Source: JAIRVZ01 sp031553755 (lineage in GTDB: Bacteria; Bacteroidota; Bacteroidia; Bacteroidales; Azobacteroidaceae). Taken from it: a stretch of DNA of 44,067 nucleotides. The translations under genes were made by a program, and so were the position numbers. Below are positions 16,498 through 26,500 of this stretch, piece by piece. The stretch lies in NCBI GenBank assembly GCA_031553755.1, contig JAVBKZ010000058.1:1-44067 (forward strand). The letters are read 5' to 3'. The first letter of the stretch is position 1; every line of letters begins with the position of its first letter. The notes beneath the pieces were generated by a model. It was not told the origin of the DNA, ran no database searches, and saw only the letters and a list, made by a program, of their open reading frames with translations.

Positions 16498-19329
16498 TTA
16501 TTTCACTCCGTTCATTATGATAGTCTTTTCATTTTTCTGGTCTAATATGCTTTTAGCGAAGACCTTGATGTCGTTTGGAGTGATCGCGTTCAATACTTTC
16601 AGGTAATCTGTATAGCCATTATATCCGCTTCTATAGTATTGAAGGATTATTGATTTCCAATAGCCGTTTTCCTGTTCGTTTTCTTTGAATTTCTTCAACA
16701 TAAATTCTTTTACTTTGTCGAAATCTTCTTGCCTTGGGCCTTGTTCCGCCATTGATTTAAATTCGGCTTTGATAATGTCGTTTAGTTTCAACATTTTTTC
16801 AGCGTTTGTATCAAACGACATTTGGAGCATCATTTGTCCCTTAGGATATTCAGAAATATATCCGCTAACTCCTACCCCGTAGGTTCCGCCTTCATCTTCC
16901 CTTACTTTTTCGGTATAGACAATTCTTAAAATCTGGGAAAGCATGCTCATTTTCACATTGTTAACCAAGCCAAATTCGAGATTTCCGGTGTAAGTGTCGA
17001 CTACTGTAGCTTTAGGGTTTTCGACTTTCTTATCGAAAATAGTTTCATAACTTCCTTTCTTGAAAGATAAATTCACAGGAACGAATGTTTCTTTCCTGTT
17101 TATCGAAGGTAACGCGCCTAAATATTGTTCAATCATAGGTTTAACTATTTCCGGATCGATATTTCCTACAAATACGAATGTAAAATCGCCGGCGTTTTTA
17201 TATCTGTCCTTATACCATTTCATGATAGTCGGATAACTAACTTTATCCAAATCAGAAACTTTTAATCTGCTGATACGAGCCGGAGATTGATAAAGTATTT
17301 TTTGGATAGAATCAACTAAAGCGATAGATGGTTCAGCCTCCTGGCTTTTCAACATGTCTTTTGTTTTAACCATGTAGGATTGGAACGATTCCTGGTCTTC
17401 CCTGATAGCTGTGAAATATAAGTAAATCATTTGAAGCATTGTTTCAAAATCTTTTACAGACGAAAACCCTTTAAATCCTTCGTTGGTTACGTTTATTGTC
17501 GGATCGACTCCTACTTTTTTGCCAGCCAAAACTTTACGCAAATCAATAGTGTTGAAACCGCTTAGTCCTCCAAGATCTACGACAGAACTATATACTTTGA
17601 TATTCGCGGCTTCCGATTCAGGGAAATGAGAAGAGCCTCCGGGGCTGGTAGCTTCCATCTGAATGTCATCGTCTTTGAAATTTGTAGTTTTAATCACTAC
17701 TTTTACTCCATTGGATAATTGATAATTAGTAGTTCCGAATACAGCGTCTTTTGTAGTAGCCGCGACTTTTCCGGCTTTAGGCATTTTTTCTATCAACGGT
17801 TTGTCAATCGCGTCTTCCTTGTAAGGTTCGACCGGTATGTTTTGAGCTTCTTTGAACCATGCTAACAATTCTTCGTTTGAAGGATATGATATGCCTTCTT
17901 TTTCCGGTCCGACTAAAGAAATAACAATATTTTCATCTCCGATCAATTGTTTAACTTCATTGTTAATCGCTTCCAACGGAATATTGGGCGCCATTTGGTT
18001 GATCCATTGGTATTCATTTTCAATGCCGGGGATTGCTCCTCCTCTCACAAAATGCTCTACATATTCTTCCGCGTAATTGTTGTTTTTTTGCTTATCTCTT
18101 TCATTGTAGGCGTTTTCATACGATTTCAAGACATTGGTTTTAGCGCGTTCGTATTCCGAAACTGTGAATCCGAATTTTTTCATTCTTTCTACCTCTGTAA
18201 CCAAAGCGGTAAGTGTGCGTTTTACTTCTCCTTCTTTGGCGACTCCAATCGTCATCCAAGCGTCTTTTGTATCAGCTACATAAAATCTACCGTCACGTCC
18301 CATAGCGTAAATAAATGGAGGATCGGCTTTTTCTGTCATCGCGTTAAACCTTTCAGCGACAATTGAAGACATTACCTGATTGATATAATGTTGTACTAAA
18401 CCAACCATTGATCTTTCTTGTTCTTCGGGGGTAATGTCATGTTTGAAAAATACCATTAATTGCGTATTGGTCGCTTCTTTGTCGGTTACGATTCCTACTA
18501 ACGGTTCTTTATTGTCGGGAACCGGATAATAAATTCGTTTAGCAGGATTTACAGGTTTAGGTATATCCGCGAACAAGGTTTTAATTTTTGCTTCAACTTT
18601 ATCCACATCAATATCTCCAATAATAATTATTCCTTGTAAATCAGGACGATACCATTTGTGATAATAATCTCTCAATTCCTGAGGTTTGAAATTCATTACT
18701 ACTTCTTCCGTTCCGATAGGAAGACGTTTGGCGTATTGGCTGCCGGGCATTATCATTGGCAATAATTTTTCGATTTGCCTGAATTGGGCATCTGCTCTTG
18801 TGCGCATTTCTTCACGGATAACCCCTCTTTCTTTTGTAATCTCTTCTTCGTTGAGAGAGATGCATCCCGACCAATCGTGTAATACGAGCAAACAAGTATC
18901 GACAATACCTTCACGGGTAACAGGCACGTTTGAAATGTTATAAACTGTTTCATCAAAACCGGTGTAGGCATTCAGGTTTTCTCCGAATTTTACTCCGATA
19001 GATTCCAAATAATTAATCATTTGCTTTCCGGGAAGATTTGTTGTTCCGTTGAAAGCCATGTGTTCCAGGAAGTGAGCCAACCCTGCTTGATTGTCCTCTT
19101 CCAAAACGGATCCGACTTTTTGCGCGATGAAAAATTCAGCTCTTTCTTTAGGCAATTCATTGTGCCGGATGTAGTAGGTAAGTCCATTTTCTAATTGTCC
19201 GTATCTGACTTTAGGGTCGATAGGTAATGGCATCGTCATTGGGTTTGCAGACTGGGCATGTGTAAGGACAGGGAAGATACAGGTTAAAAACAAAAACCCG
19301 ATCATAAGGATTAAATTCTTGTTATTCAT
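16498..19329 (-). CDS. Large periplasmic M16 zinc peptidase (pitrilysin-like)
   Basis: The 943-residue protein has a signal peptide (about residues 1-25, ending THAQ). It carries two M16 peptidase units, each a pair of homologous halves. The first unit has the zinc motif HFLEH at residues 86-90, and the second (from about 520) lacks it, as expected for pitrilysin-type clamshell enzymes. Such proteins are usually periplasmic and cut peptides. A second, shorter M16 peptidase lies at 721-1944 and is presumably cytoplasmic, so the two may serve different compartments. It stands alone, with a terminator after it and a divergent membrane-protein gene upstream. Confidence 0.92.
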   Translation of the reverse strand: MNNKNLILMIGFLFLTCIFPVLTHAQSANPMTMPLPIDPKVRYGQLENGLTYYIRHNELPKERAEFFIAQKVGSVLEEDNQAGLAHFLEHMAFNGTTNLPGKQMINYLESIGVKFGENLNAYTGFDETVYNISNVPVTREGIVDTCLLVLHDWSGCISLNEEEITKERGVIREEMRTRADAQFRQIEKLLPMIMPGSQYAKRLPIGTEEVVMNFKPQELRDYYHKWYRPDLQGIIIIGDIDVDKVEAKIKTLFADIPKPVNPAKRIYYPVPDNKEPLVGIVTDKEATNTQLMVFFKHDITPEEQERSMVGLVQHYINQVMSSIVAERFNAMTEKADPPFIYAMGRDGRFYVADTKDAWMTIGVAKEGEVKRTLTALVTEVERMKKFGFTVSEYERAKTNVLKSYENAYNERDKQKNNNYAEEYVEHFVRGGAIPGIENEYQWINQMAPNIPLEAINNEVKQLIGDENIVISLVGPEKEGISYPSNEELLAWFKEAQNIPVEPYKEDAIDKPLIEKMPKAGKVAATTKDAVFGTTNYQLSNGVKVVIKTTNFKDDDIQMEATSPGGSSHFPESEAANIKVYSSVVDLGGLSGFNTIDLRKVLAGKKVGVDPTINVTNEGFKGFSSVKDFETMLQMIYLYFTAIREDQESFQSYMVKTKDMLKSQEAEPSIALVDSIQKILYQSPARISRLKVSDLDKVSYPTIMKWYKDRYKNAGDFTFVFVGNIDPEIVKPMIEQYLGALPSINRKETFVPVNLSFKKGSYETIFDKKVENPKATVVDTYTGNLEFGLVNNVKMSMLSQILRIVYTEKVREDEGGTYGVGVSGYISEYPKGQMMLQMSFDTNAEKMLKLNDIIKAEFKSMAEQGPRQEDFDKVKEFMLKKFKENEQENGYWKSIILQYYRSGYNGYTDYLKVLNAITPNDIKVFAKSILDQKNEKTIIMNGVK

Positions 19330-19407
19330 ACAATTCGATTCTCATGTTAATTGTTTATGCATATTAAGTAATTGCCGCAAATGTATGAATTTTTAATTTA
19401 GTTTTTT

Positions 19408-19415
19408 TATCTTTG
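19408..19415 (+). promoter_or_regulatory. Candidate -7 box of the DUF2723 gene
   Basis: TATCTTTG fits TAnnTTTG and lies 60 bp before the ATG at 19476, followed by CGCC, as in many Bacteroidota promoters. No clear -33 element was found. Confidence 0.5.
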
Positions 19416-19475
19416 CGCCACTTTATATTAAAATACTAATAATTAGAAAAATAAGAATATAAAATAACTTTAGAT

Positions 19476-22400
19476 ATGGGAAATTACAAATTAGTTAACA
19501 ACTTGCTGGGCTGGTTTACATTCTCGATAGCCGCCGTTGTATATCTTACGACCATAGAACCTACCGCGAGTTTTTGGGATTGCGGAGAATTTATATCTTC
19601 CGCGTATAAACTTGAAGTCGGTCATCCTCCCGGAAGTCCTATTTTTATGTTAACCGCTAATTTGTTTTCTCAACTTGCTTCAGATACCGGGAACGTAGCC
19701 AAAATGGTAAATGCCATGTCGGCTCTGTTTAGCGCGTTAACTATCCTTTTTTTGTTTTGGAGTATTACATATCTGGCCAAAAAAATAGTTCTTCCCGGAA
19801 ATAGCGCCGGAGAAGAAAAAATCACATTAGGGCAAATGATTACGATTATGGGATCGGGATTAGTAGGAGCTTTGGCTTATACATTCTCCGATACGTTTTG
19901 GTTTTCGGCCGTTGAAGGTGAAGTATACGCTTATTCTTCGTTAATGACCGCGTTGGTTTTTTGGCTTATCCTGAAATGGGAAAGCGTGGCCGACGCTCCT
20001 CATTCCGACAAATGGTTGATATTAATCGCTTATTTAATCGGGTTGTCGATTGCGGTTCACTTGTTGAATTTGCTTTGTATTCCCGCCATCGTGTTGGTAT
20101 ATTATTTCAAAAAATATCCGAATCCTTCCCTGAAAGGTTCTTTACTCGCCCTATTGTTATCTTTCGCTATTGTGATGGCTATACTTTATGGCTTGGTCCA
20201 AGGTTTGGTTGAAGTTTGCGGATGGTTCGAATTGTTGTTTGTAAACGTACTCGGAATGCCATATAATTCAGGAGTGTTTGCTTATATCGTTATTATTTTC
20301 GGATTATTAGCGTGGGGAATCTGGGAATCCATGCGTCCCGAACCAAATAAAATGAGAGTAAATATTTCTTTCATTCTTTGTGTCGTTTTATTGGGAATAC
20401 CATTTATTGGTTCAGGATATGTATTGGGAATTCTTATCATCATAGCGCTTGCCGGTTTCATATTCTTGAAAAAACCAAATCCGGCGACCTTGAATACAAT
20501 CCTTATCAGTTTATTTGTCATTACTATCGGATATTCTTCTTACGCGTTAATTATGATTCGTTCGGCCGCCAATACTCCGATGGATCAGAATTCTCCGGAA
20601 GACATCTTTACTTTAGGTTCTTATTTAAGTCGTGACCAATATGGGGATACCCCTTTATTTTATGGTGAAACTTATGTTTCGGAAGTAAAAAGAGAAGCTA
20701 AAAATAACATGTGTGTGCCTGTAACCAAAGATGAAGGACCCGTGTGGACCCGTGTTGTAAAATCTAACGGCAAAGAAAAAGACAAATATTTTGTATCAAG
20801 TCGCAAGGAAAAATATGTCAATGTAGATGAATTAAACATGCTTTTCCCGAGAATGTACAGTAAAAACGATCCTCGTCATATCCAAGCCTACAAAGAATGG
20901 GCGGATATTAAAGGAGAACCTGTCCGTATTCAAAATTGTGGAGAATCGCAAACGATTATAAAACCGACTTTCGCGGAAAACCTGAAATTCTTCTTTTCTT
21001 ATCAGGTTAATTTCATGTATTGGAGGTATTTCATGTGGAATTTCTCCGGAAGGCAAAATGATATCCAGGGACAAGGAGAAATTTCAAACGGAAACTGGAT
21101 TACGGGTATTAAGTTTATTGATGAAAAATTAGTTGGCCCGCAGGATAATATGCCCGATGATATCACTAAAAATAAAGGACATAACACTTATTTCATGTTG
21201 CCTTTATTGCTCGGAATCATAGGCTTATTATTTCAGGCATTGTATTCCGGAAACAAAGGTATTCAAGGATTTTGGATTGTGTTTTTCTTGTTCTTCATGA
21301 CCGGATTGGCTATTGTTATATATTTGAATCAAAGTCCGTTGCAGGTTCGTGAACGAGATTACGCCTATGCCGGTTCATTCTACGCGTTCTGTATTTGGAT
21401 AGGATTGGGAGTTGCCGGAATCTCCAAATTATTGACCCGTTATTGCAAAATGAATCCGGTTGCAGCAGGGGCTTTGGCCACAATTTTATGTTTGTTTATA
21501 CCGGTAAGGATGGGCGCTCAAAACTGGGACGATCACGATAGGTCTAACCGCTATGTTTGCCGTGATTTTGGTTTCAACTACTTATCTACATGCGCTCCTA
21601 ACGCTATTATTTTCACAAATGGAGATAACGACACTTTCCCTTTGTGGTATTCCCAAGAAGTTGAAGGATTCCGCACAGATGTACGTGTTTGTAACTTAAG
21701 TTATTTACAAACAGATTGGTATATCGACCAAATGAAGCGTCAGGCTTATGAATCAACCCCTCTTCCTATCGACTGGACAAGAGCGGAATATTTACAAGGA
21801 CGACACGATGCCGCGTGGGTTGTTGAAATGACAGAAAAACCGATAGAAGTCGGACAAGTTTTGGATTTGATTAAATCGGGTGACGACAGGTTGAGTAAAA
21901 TGGCAGGACTCAAGGAAAATATGGATATTATTCCATCTAAAAAACTTGTTTTACCTGTCGATTCGGCCGCGGTAATTAATTCAGGACTTGTAAGTCCGGA
22001 ACATGCGGATTGGATAGCTCCGGAAATGTTGATAGATCTAAACAACAAGAACTATTTAGGCAAACAAGAAATGATGATTTTAGACATGTTGAAAAATAAT
22101 AAGGATTGGAAACGACCGATTTATTACGCCGTTACAGTAGGCGCTGATCAATATGTGAATATGAAAAATTATTTCCGTCAGGACGGTATCGCGTACCGGA
22201 TAGTTCCATATAACACGAAACTCGCGGAAAATACCGTAGATACCGATATTATGTTCGATAATATGGTAAACAAATACAAGTGGGGAAATGTTAATTATCC
22301 GGGAATTTATTTAGATGAAAATACATTAAGGATGTGTAAAACATTCCGGACAATGTTTGGTACACTTGTTGAAGCGCTGATAAAGGAAGGTAAAAAAGAT

Positions 22401-22784
22401 AAAGCCGAACAAGTTTTGGATCATTGTGTAAAAGTACTTCCTCCATCGAATGTTAAATATGATTATTCGGCGTTGAGTTTGGCAATGGGGTATCTCAACA
22501 TAGACAAAAAAGACAAGGCCGTTGAAATATTTGAAGCGGTAGCTAAATATTCGATGGGAAATCTGAATTGGTATTTCAGGTTAAATCCAAATCAATTCAG
22601 AAGTGTTTTTGGTTCGGTAGAACAAGATTTGCTTGTAATGCGTGAAGTTTTGTCTGCATACCAACAAATCGATCCGAAACTTACAGAAAAATATTTGAAA
22701 GAGTTTAATGTATATTATTCTCATTATATGACGATTATGCAACGTCAGAATGCCAGGCAACAAGGCATTCCAGATGTAAACTAA
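19476..22784 (+). CDS. DUF2723 membrane protein, GT-C glycosyltransferase-like
   Basis: The 1102-residue protein starts with a hydrophobic segment, followed by the family motif WDCGEF (Asp35, Glu38) and HPPGSP at residues 50-55. About a dozen membrane spans extend to roughly residue 680, and a soluble C-terminal part with helical TPR-like repeats follows from about 950. DUF2723 proteins are related to the protein O-mannosyltransferase/TMEM260 type of GT-C enzymes (family GT117), in which the acidic residues of the first external loop are thought to be catalytic. It may glycosylate secreted proteins, which would fit the many exported proteins here, but the sugar and acceptor are unknown. The NodB-type gene follows 6 bp after the stop. 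Confidence 0.88.
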   Translation: MGNYKLVNNLLGWFTFSIAAVVYLTTIEPTASFWDCGEFISSAYKLEVGHPPGSPIFMLTANLFSQLASDTGNVAKMVNAMSALFSALTILFLFWSITYLAKKIVLPGNSAGEEKITLGQMITIMGSGLVGALAYTFSDTFWFSAVEGEVYAYSSLMTALVFWLILKWESVADAPHSDKWLILIAYLIGLSIAVHLLNLLCIPAIVLVYYFKKYPNPSLKGSLLALLLSFAIVMAILYGLVQGLVEVCGWFELLFVNVLGMPYNSGVFAYIVIIFGLLAWGIWESMRPEPNKMRVNISFILCVVLLGIPFIGSGYVLGILIIIALAGFIFLKKPNPATLNTILISLFVITIGYSSYALIMIRSAANTPMDQNSPEDIFTLGSYLSRDQYGDTPLFYGETYVSEVKREAKNNMCVPVTKDEGPVWTRVVKSNGKEKDKYFVSSRKEKYVNVDELNMLFPRMYSKNDPRHIQAYKEWADIKGEPVRIQNCGESQTIIKPTFAENLKFFFSYQVNFMYWRYFMWNFSGRQNDIQGQGEISNGNWITGIKFIDEKLVGPQDNMPDDITKNKGHNTYFMLPLLLGIIGLLFQALYSGNKGIQGFWIVFFLFFMTGLAIVIYLNQSPLQVRERDYAYAGSFYAFCIWIGLGVAGISKLLTRYCKMNPVAAGALATILCLFIPVRMGAQNWDDHDRSNRYVCRDFGFNYLSTCAPNAIIFTNGDNDTFPLWYSQEVEGFRTDVRVCNLSYLQTDWYIDQMKRQAYESTPLPIDWTRAEYLQGRHDAAWVVEMTEKPIEVGQVLDLIKSGDDRLSKMAGLKENMDIIPSKKLVLPVDSAAVINSGLVSPEHADWIAPEMLIDLNNKNYLGKQEMMILDMLKNNKDWKRPIYYAVTVGADQYVNMKNYFRQDGIAYRIVPYNTKLAENTVDTDIMFDNMVNKYKWGNVNYPGIYLDENTLRMCKTFRTMFGTLVEALIKEGKKDKAEQVLDHCVKVLPPSNVKYDYSALSLAMGYLNIDKKDKAVEIFEAVAKYSMGNLNWYFRLNPNQFRSVFGSVEQDLLVMREVLSAYQQIDPKLTEKYLKEFNVYYSHYMTIMQRQNARQQGIPDVN

Positions 22785-22790
22785 TATTAT

Positions 22791-23405
22791 ATGCTGGTAG
22801 AACAACCTCCTTTGTTGTACCGGATGTTTTTTCCGGGAGCTATTTGGAGAATCAATGAAACGGAAAAGTCCGTATATCTTACATTCGATGACGGACCTAT
22901 TCCTGAAATTACTCCTTGGGTATTGGATTTATTAGATAAATACAATATTAAAGCAACGTTTTTTTGTGTAGGAGATAATGTTAGGAAATATCCGGAAATA
23001 TATAAAGATGTTATAAATCGCGGACATTGTGTCGGGAATCATACCTTTCATCATTTGCAAGGTCTACGTTCCATGACTAAAAACTATGCTCTCAATGTTG
23101 ATTTAGCGGCAAGATATATTAAAAGCGATTTTTTCCGTCCCCCTCATGGCCACATGCGGATTAACCAGTTTTTTCGTTTAAGGAAGAAGTACAAAATCAT
23201 CATGTGGGATGTTGTAACCCGCGACTACAGTTGGAGAGTCGATGCCAAACAAGTCTTCGAAAATGTGAAAAAATATACCCGCAACGGATCTATCATCGTA
23301 TTTCATGATTCAATCAAAGCCGAACCCCGGATGAAAGAAGCGTTACCTAAATCAATTGAATGGCTACTCGAACAAGGATATTCTTTCAGGTTAATTAACG
23401 AGTAA
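22791..23405 (+). CDS. NodB-type polysaccharide deacetylase
   Basis: The 204-residue protein contains the NodB motifs: TFDDGP with catalytic and metal-binding Asp33-Asp34, HTFHH with metal-binding His84 and His88, RPPHG, a WDVVTRDY segment and IIVFHDS near the C-terminus. These enzymes remove acetyl groups from N-acetylglucosamine-containing polymers, with Zn or a similar metal. There is no signal peptide, so it may act in the cytoplasm or on membrane-linked precursors. It is spaced 6 bp after the DUF2723 gene, so a shared operon and a link to glycan modification are likely. Confidence 0.92.
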   Translation: MLVEQPPLLYRMFFPGAIWRINETEKSVYLTFDDGPIPEITPWVLDLLDKYNIKATFFCVGDNVRKYPEIYKDVINRGHCVGNHTFHHLQGLRSMTKNYALNVDLAARYIKSDFFRPPHGHMRINQFFRLRKKYKIIMWDVVTRDYSWRVDAKQVFENVKKYTRNGSIIVFHDSIKAEPRMKEALPKSIEWLLEQGYSFRLINE

Positions 23406-23411
23406 GCAAAT

Positions 23412-23446
23412 TTTGTATATATCTTTGGAAAAAAACGCTAACTTTG
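23412..23446 (+). promoter_or_regulatory. Candidate promoter region of the hybrid regulator gene
   Basis: TATCTTTG at 23420-23427 and TAACTTTG at 23439-23446 both fit TAnnTTTG; a TTTTG at 23411-23415 lies 23 bp before the second. Either gives a leader of more than 120 bp. Confidence 0.4.
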
Positions 23447-23571
23447 TTATCTGTCAATAAGTAATCGTTCAAAATTAATTCATATTCTGAAATGTTTAAC
23501 GTTGAAAAAGTAAAGAGTTAAACATTAAACTGAATCTGAAAGTACACCTAATTTAAATACCTGTATTTATC

Positions 23572-26500
23572 ATGAAAACATATTTTATAGTTATTACCAT
23601 TTTTCTCACAAATCTGTTTGTTAGCCTCGCGGCGATTCCTCATTCTTCACGTTTTGATAAAATCACGCAAGCTGAAGGTCTTTCAAATAATCAGATACAA
23701 TGTATTTTTCAAGAAAAAGCAGGTTGGATGTGGTTCGGAACGAGTCAGGGATTGAATCGTTATGATGGTTATCAATTCTCTGTTTTTTATAGTGATGTCG
23801 ATGGAAGAGGTTCGTTGAGAGGAGAACTTGTTCGTTGTATCTTTGAAGATAGCGAAAACCGCGTCTGGGTTGGAACCGAAAAAGGAGGATTAAATTTATT
23901 TAATCGAGGACAAGAACGTTTTTCTCATTTCTTTTTTGAAAATCAAGATATCGATACAACTTTTTCCGTAGAGTCTATTATCGCTGATAACAATGGAAAA
24001 CTATGGATGGCTACATCCGAAGGCGTTGCGTTTCTGAATAAAAATAACAAATTGGAATTGATCGACTTATTCAGGCAATCCGAACGGAAAATTATCCCAA
24101 GAGAACTCTTTTTCGATAAAAAAAATAATCTTTGGATTGGTACGCAAACCGGACTTTTTTACTACGATTTTCAAACTCGATCTTGTCAGAATATTCCGCT
24201 TCCGGGCTCGAAAGAAACTCTCGAAGAAATACATTCCATGTTTTTGGATAGCGATAACATTCTTTGGATAGGAACATATAATTCGGGACCTTATTATGTT
24301 AACCTGAATTCTAAATCTGTAAAAAAACTAACGACATGGGTTAATTTCGGACGATCGGAAACTGTTAGAACCATCTGTGAAGATCAACAAGGTATTTTGT
24401 GGTTTGGAACCCGGGGAGGATTAGTCGCTTATGACCGGGAATCAGAAACATATTCTGTTTCGCTACGAGATGAAGACGAAAGTTTAAGCCTTTCTCTTAA
24501 CTCTGTGTTAAGTCTTTGCGTAGACTCTAAAGGCGATCTTTGGGTAGGAACACGCGGAGGAATTAACTATCGTGATATTGATAAACAAGCGTTTATGCAT
24601 TTGAAAGCATCTAAAAATGATACTCGCTTTTTAAACGATGCCGAAGTTTATAGTTTTATGTTTAACGGAAACGATCTTCTGATTGGTACCGAAAGCGGAG
24701 GTATCAATATTTACAACATGGAAAATCATCGTTTTAGATACATCGAACGTCAACAAGGACTTTCCAGTAATTGCATAAAATCTTTTGTCAGATACGATAA
24801 CCAAATTTTGGTGGGAACTTTTCAGGGAGGTATTAATATTTTAGACGCTAATACTTATCAGGTGAAAAATAAATTACAACACCGGATAGGTGATGATAGA
24901 TCACTATCGGATGATCGGGTTTGGTGCACATTTAAAGACCGGAAAAATAATATTTGGATTGGTACTCAAAAAGGGGTGGATATATACAATCCTCAGAACA
25001 ACACATTCCAACCTCAAAACGATTTTTTTAATAAAAAAGCTTGCTTTTGGATTTATGAAGATACCCAGGGAGATTTATGGATGGGAGGAGAAGATGAAAT
25101 GTTGATTTATAATCCCGGTTCAAAAAAAATCAAACGATATAAAGAAGTAACACGCTCTATTTTACCTACAACTAATGGACAATTTTGGATAGGAACGCGA
25201 GGACACGGACTTGCGTTGTATGACAAGGAAAAAGGAACAATCAAATACCTTACACAATCTAATGGGCTTTGTAACAATATCGTACAAGCTCTTTTGAGGG
25301 ATTCTTTAGGATATATTTGGGTAAGTACGATGAACGGATTATCCCGTTTCGATGAACAATCGGGTGAATTTATCAATTTTGATGCCCAAGACGGTCTGCA
25401 AGATAATCAATTTAATTATACGGCAGCCATTACGGCGAATGATAACCGATTGATTTTCGGAGGAATAAATGGAATTAATATTTTTAATCCCTTGAACGTA
25501 AGGAAAAATTTTTATGTCCCTCCTGTTGTCCTGACAGATCTGAAAATTTTCAACAAAGAAGTTGAAATAGGTACTGCTATCAAGCAAAGTATCAATGTCG
25601 CTTCCAAAATAGAATTGAGTTATAAGCAAAATGTATTTTCCATCGATTTCGCGGCATTGTCGTATGCCAATTCTAAAAAAAATCGGTACGCCTACATGAT
25701 GGAAGGATTTGATGTCGACTGGATATATTCGGGAACGATAAATACAGCGACTTATACTAATTTAGATCCGGGAGAATATACTTTCAAGGTAAAAGGATCT
25801 AATTCCAACGGAATTTGGAATGAACAGGTAACTTCTATTAAAATTATTATTCATCCTCCTTTTTGGAAAACAATTTGGTTCAGAACTATTATTTTCTTGA
25901 TTTTGGGTATAATTCTTTATTATGTAGCCAATTTTTACTTAAAAAAAATTCGATTGAAAAATGAATTATTATTCGAAAAAACCAAAGCGAAAAAATTGCA
26001 TGAAATAGAAACTATGAAATTGCGTTTTTTTACTAATATTTCGCATGAAATAAGAACTCCTTTGACGCTTATTCTGGGGCCTCTGAATCAGGTTATAGAT
26101 ACCGGAACTGTGGATGGTGATTCAAAAAATAAACTGAATTTAGTTAAAAGAAGCGCCGAACAATTATTAAAACTAATTAATCAATTGTTGGATTTCCGCA
26201 AATTAGAAGCCGGTAAGTATAAGATTACGTACGGAAAAGCCGATTTAGTGTTTTTTATTAATTCTATCGTAGAATCATTTCAGGCAATGGCCGTAGAAAA
26301 ACAAGTTGAAATGAATTTCCATTCTAAAGAAGAAACATGTTTTACTTGGTTCGACAGCGATAAAATCCAAAAAATCCTGAATAACTTACTTTCAAACGCG
26401 ATCAAATTTACTGAGTCTAAAGGGGTGATCAGCATATCTTTTGAATTATTGACTAAAAATTTACCCGAAGAATCCGAATCCAAACCTTATTATCAAATAA

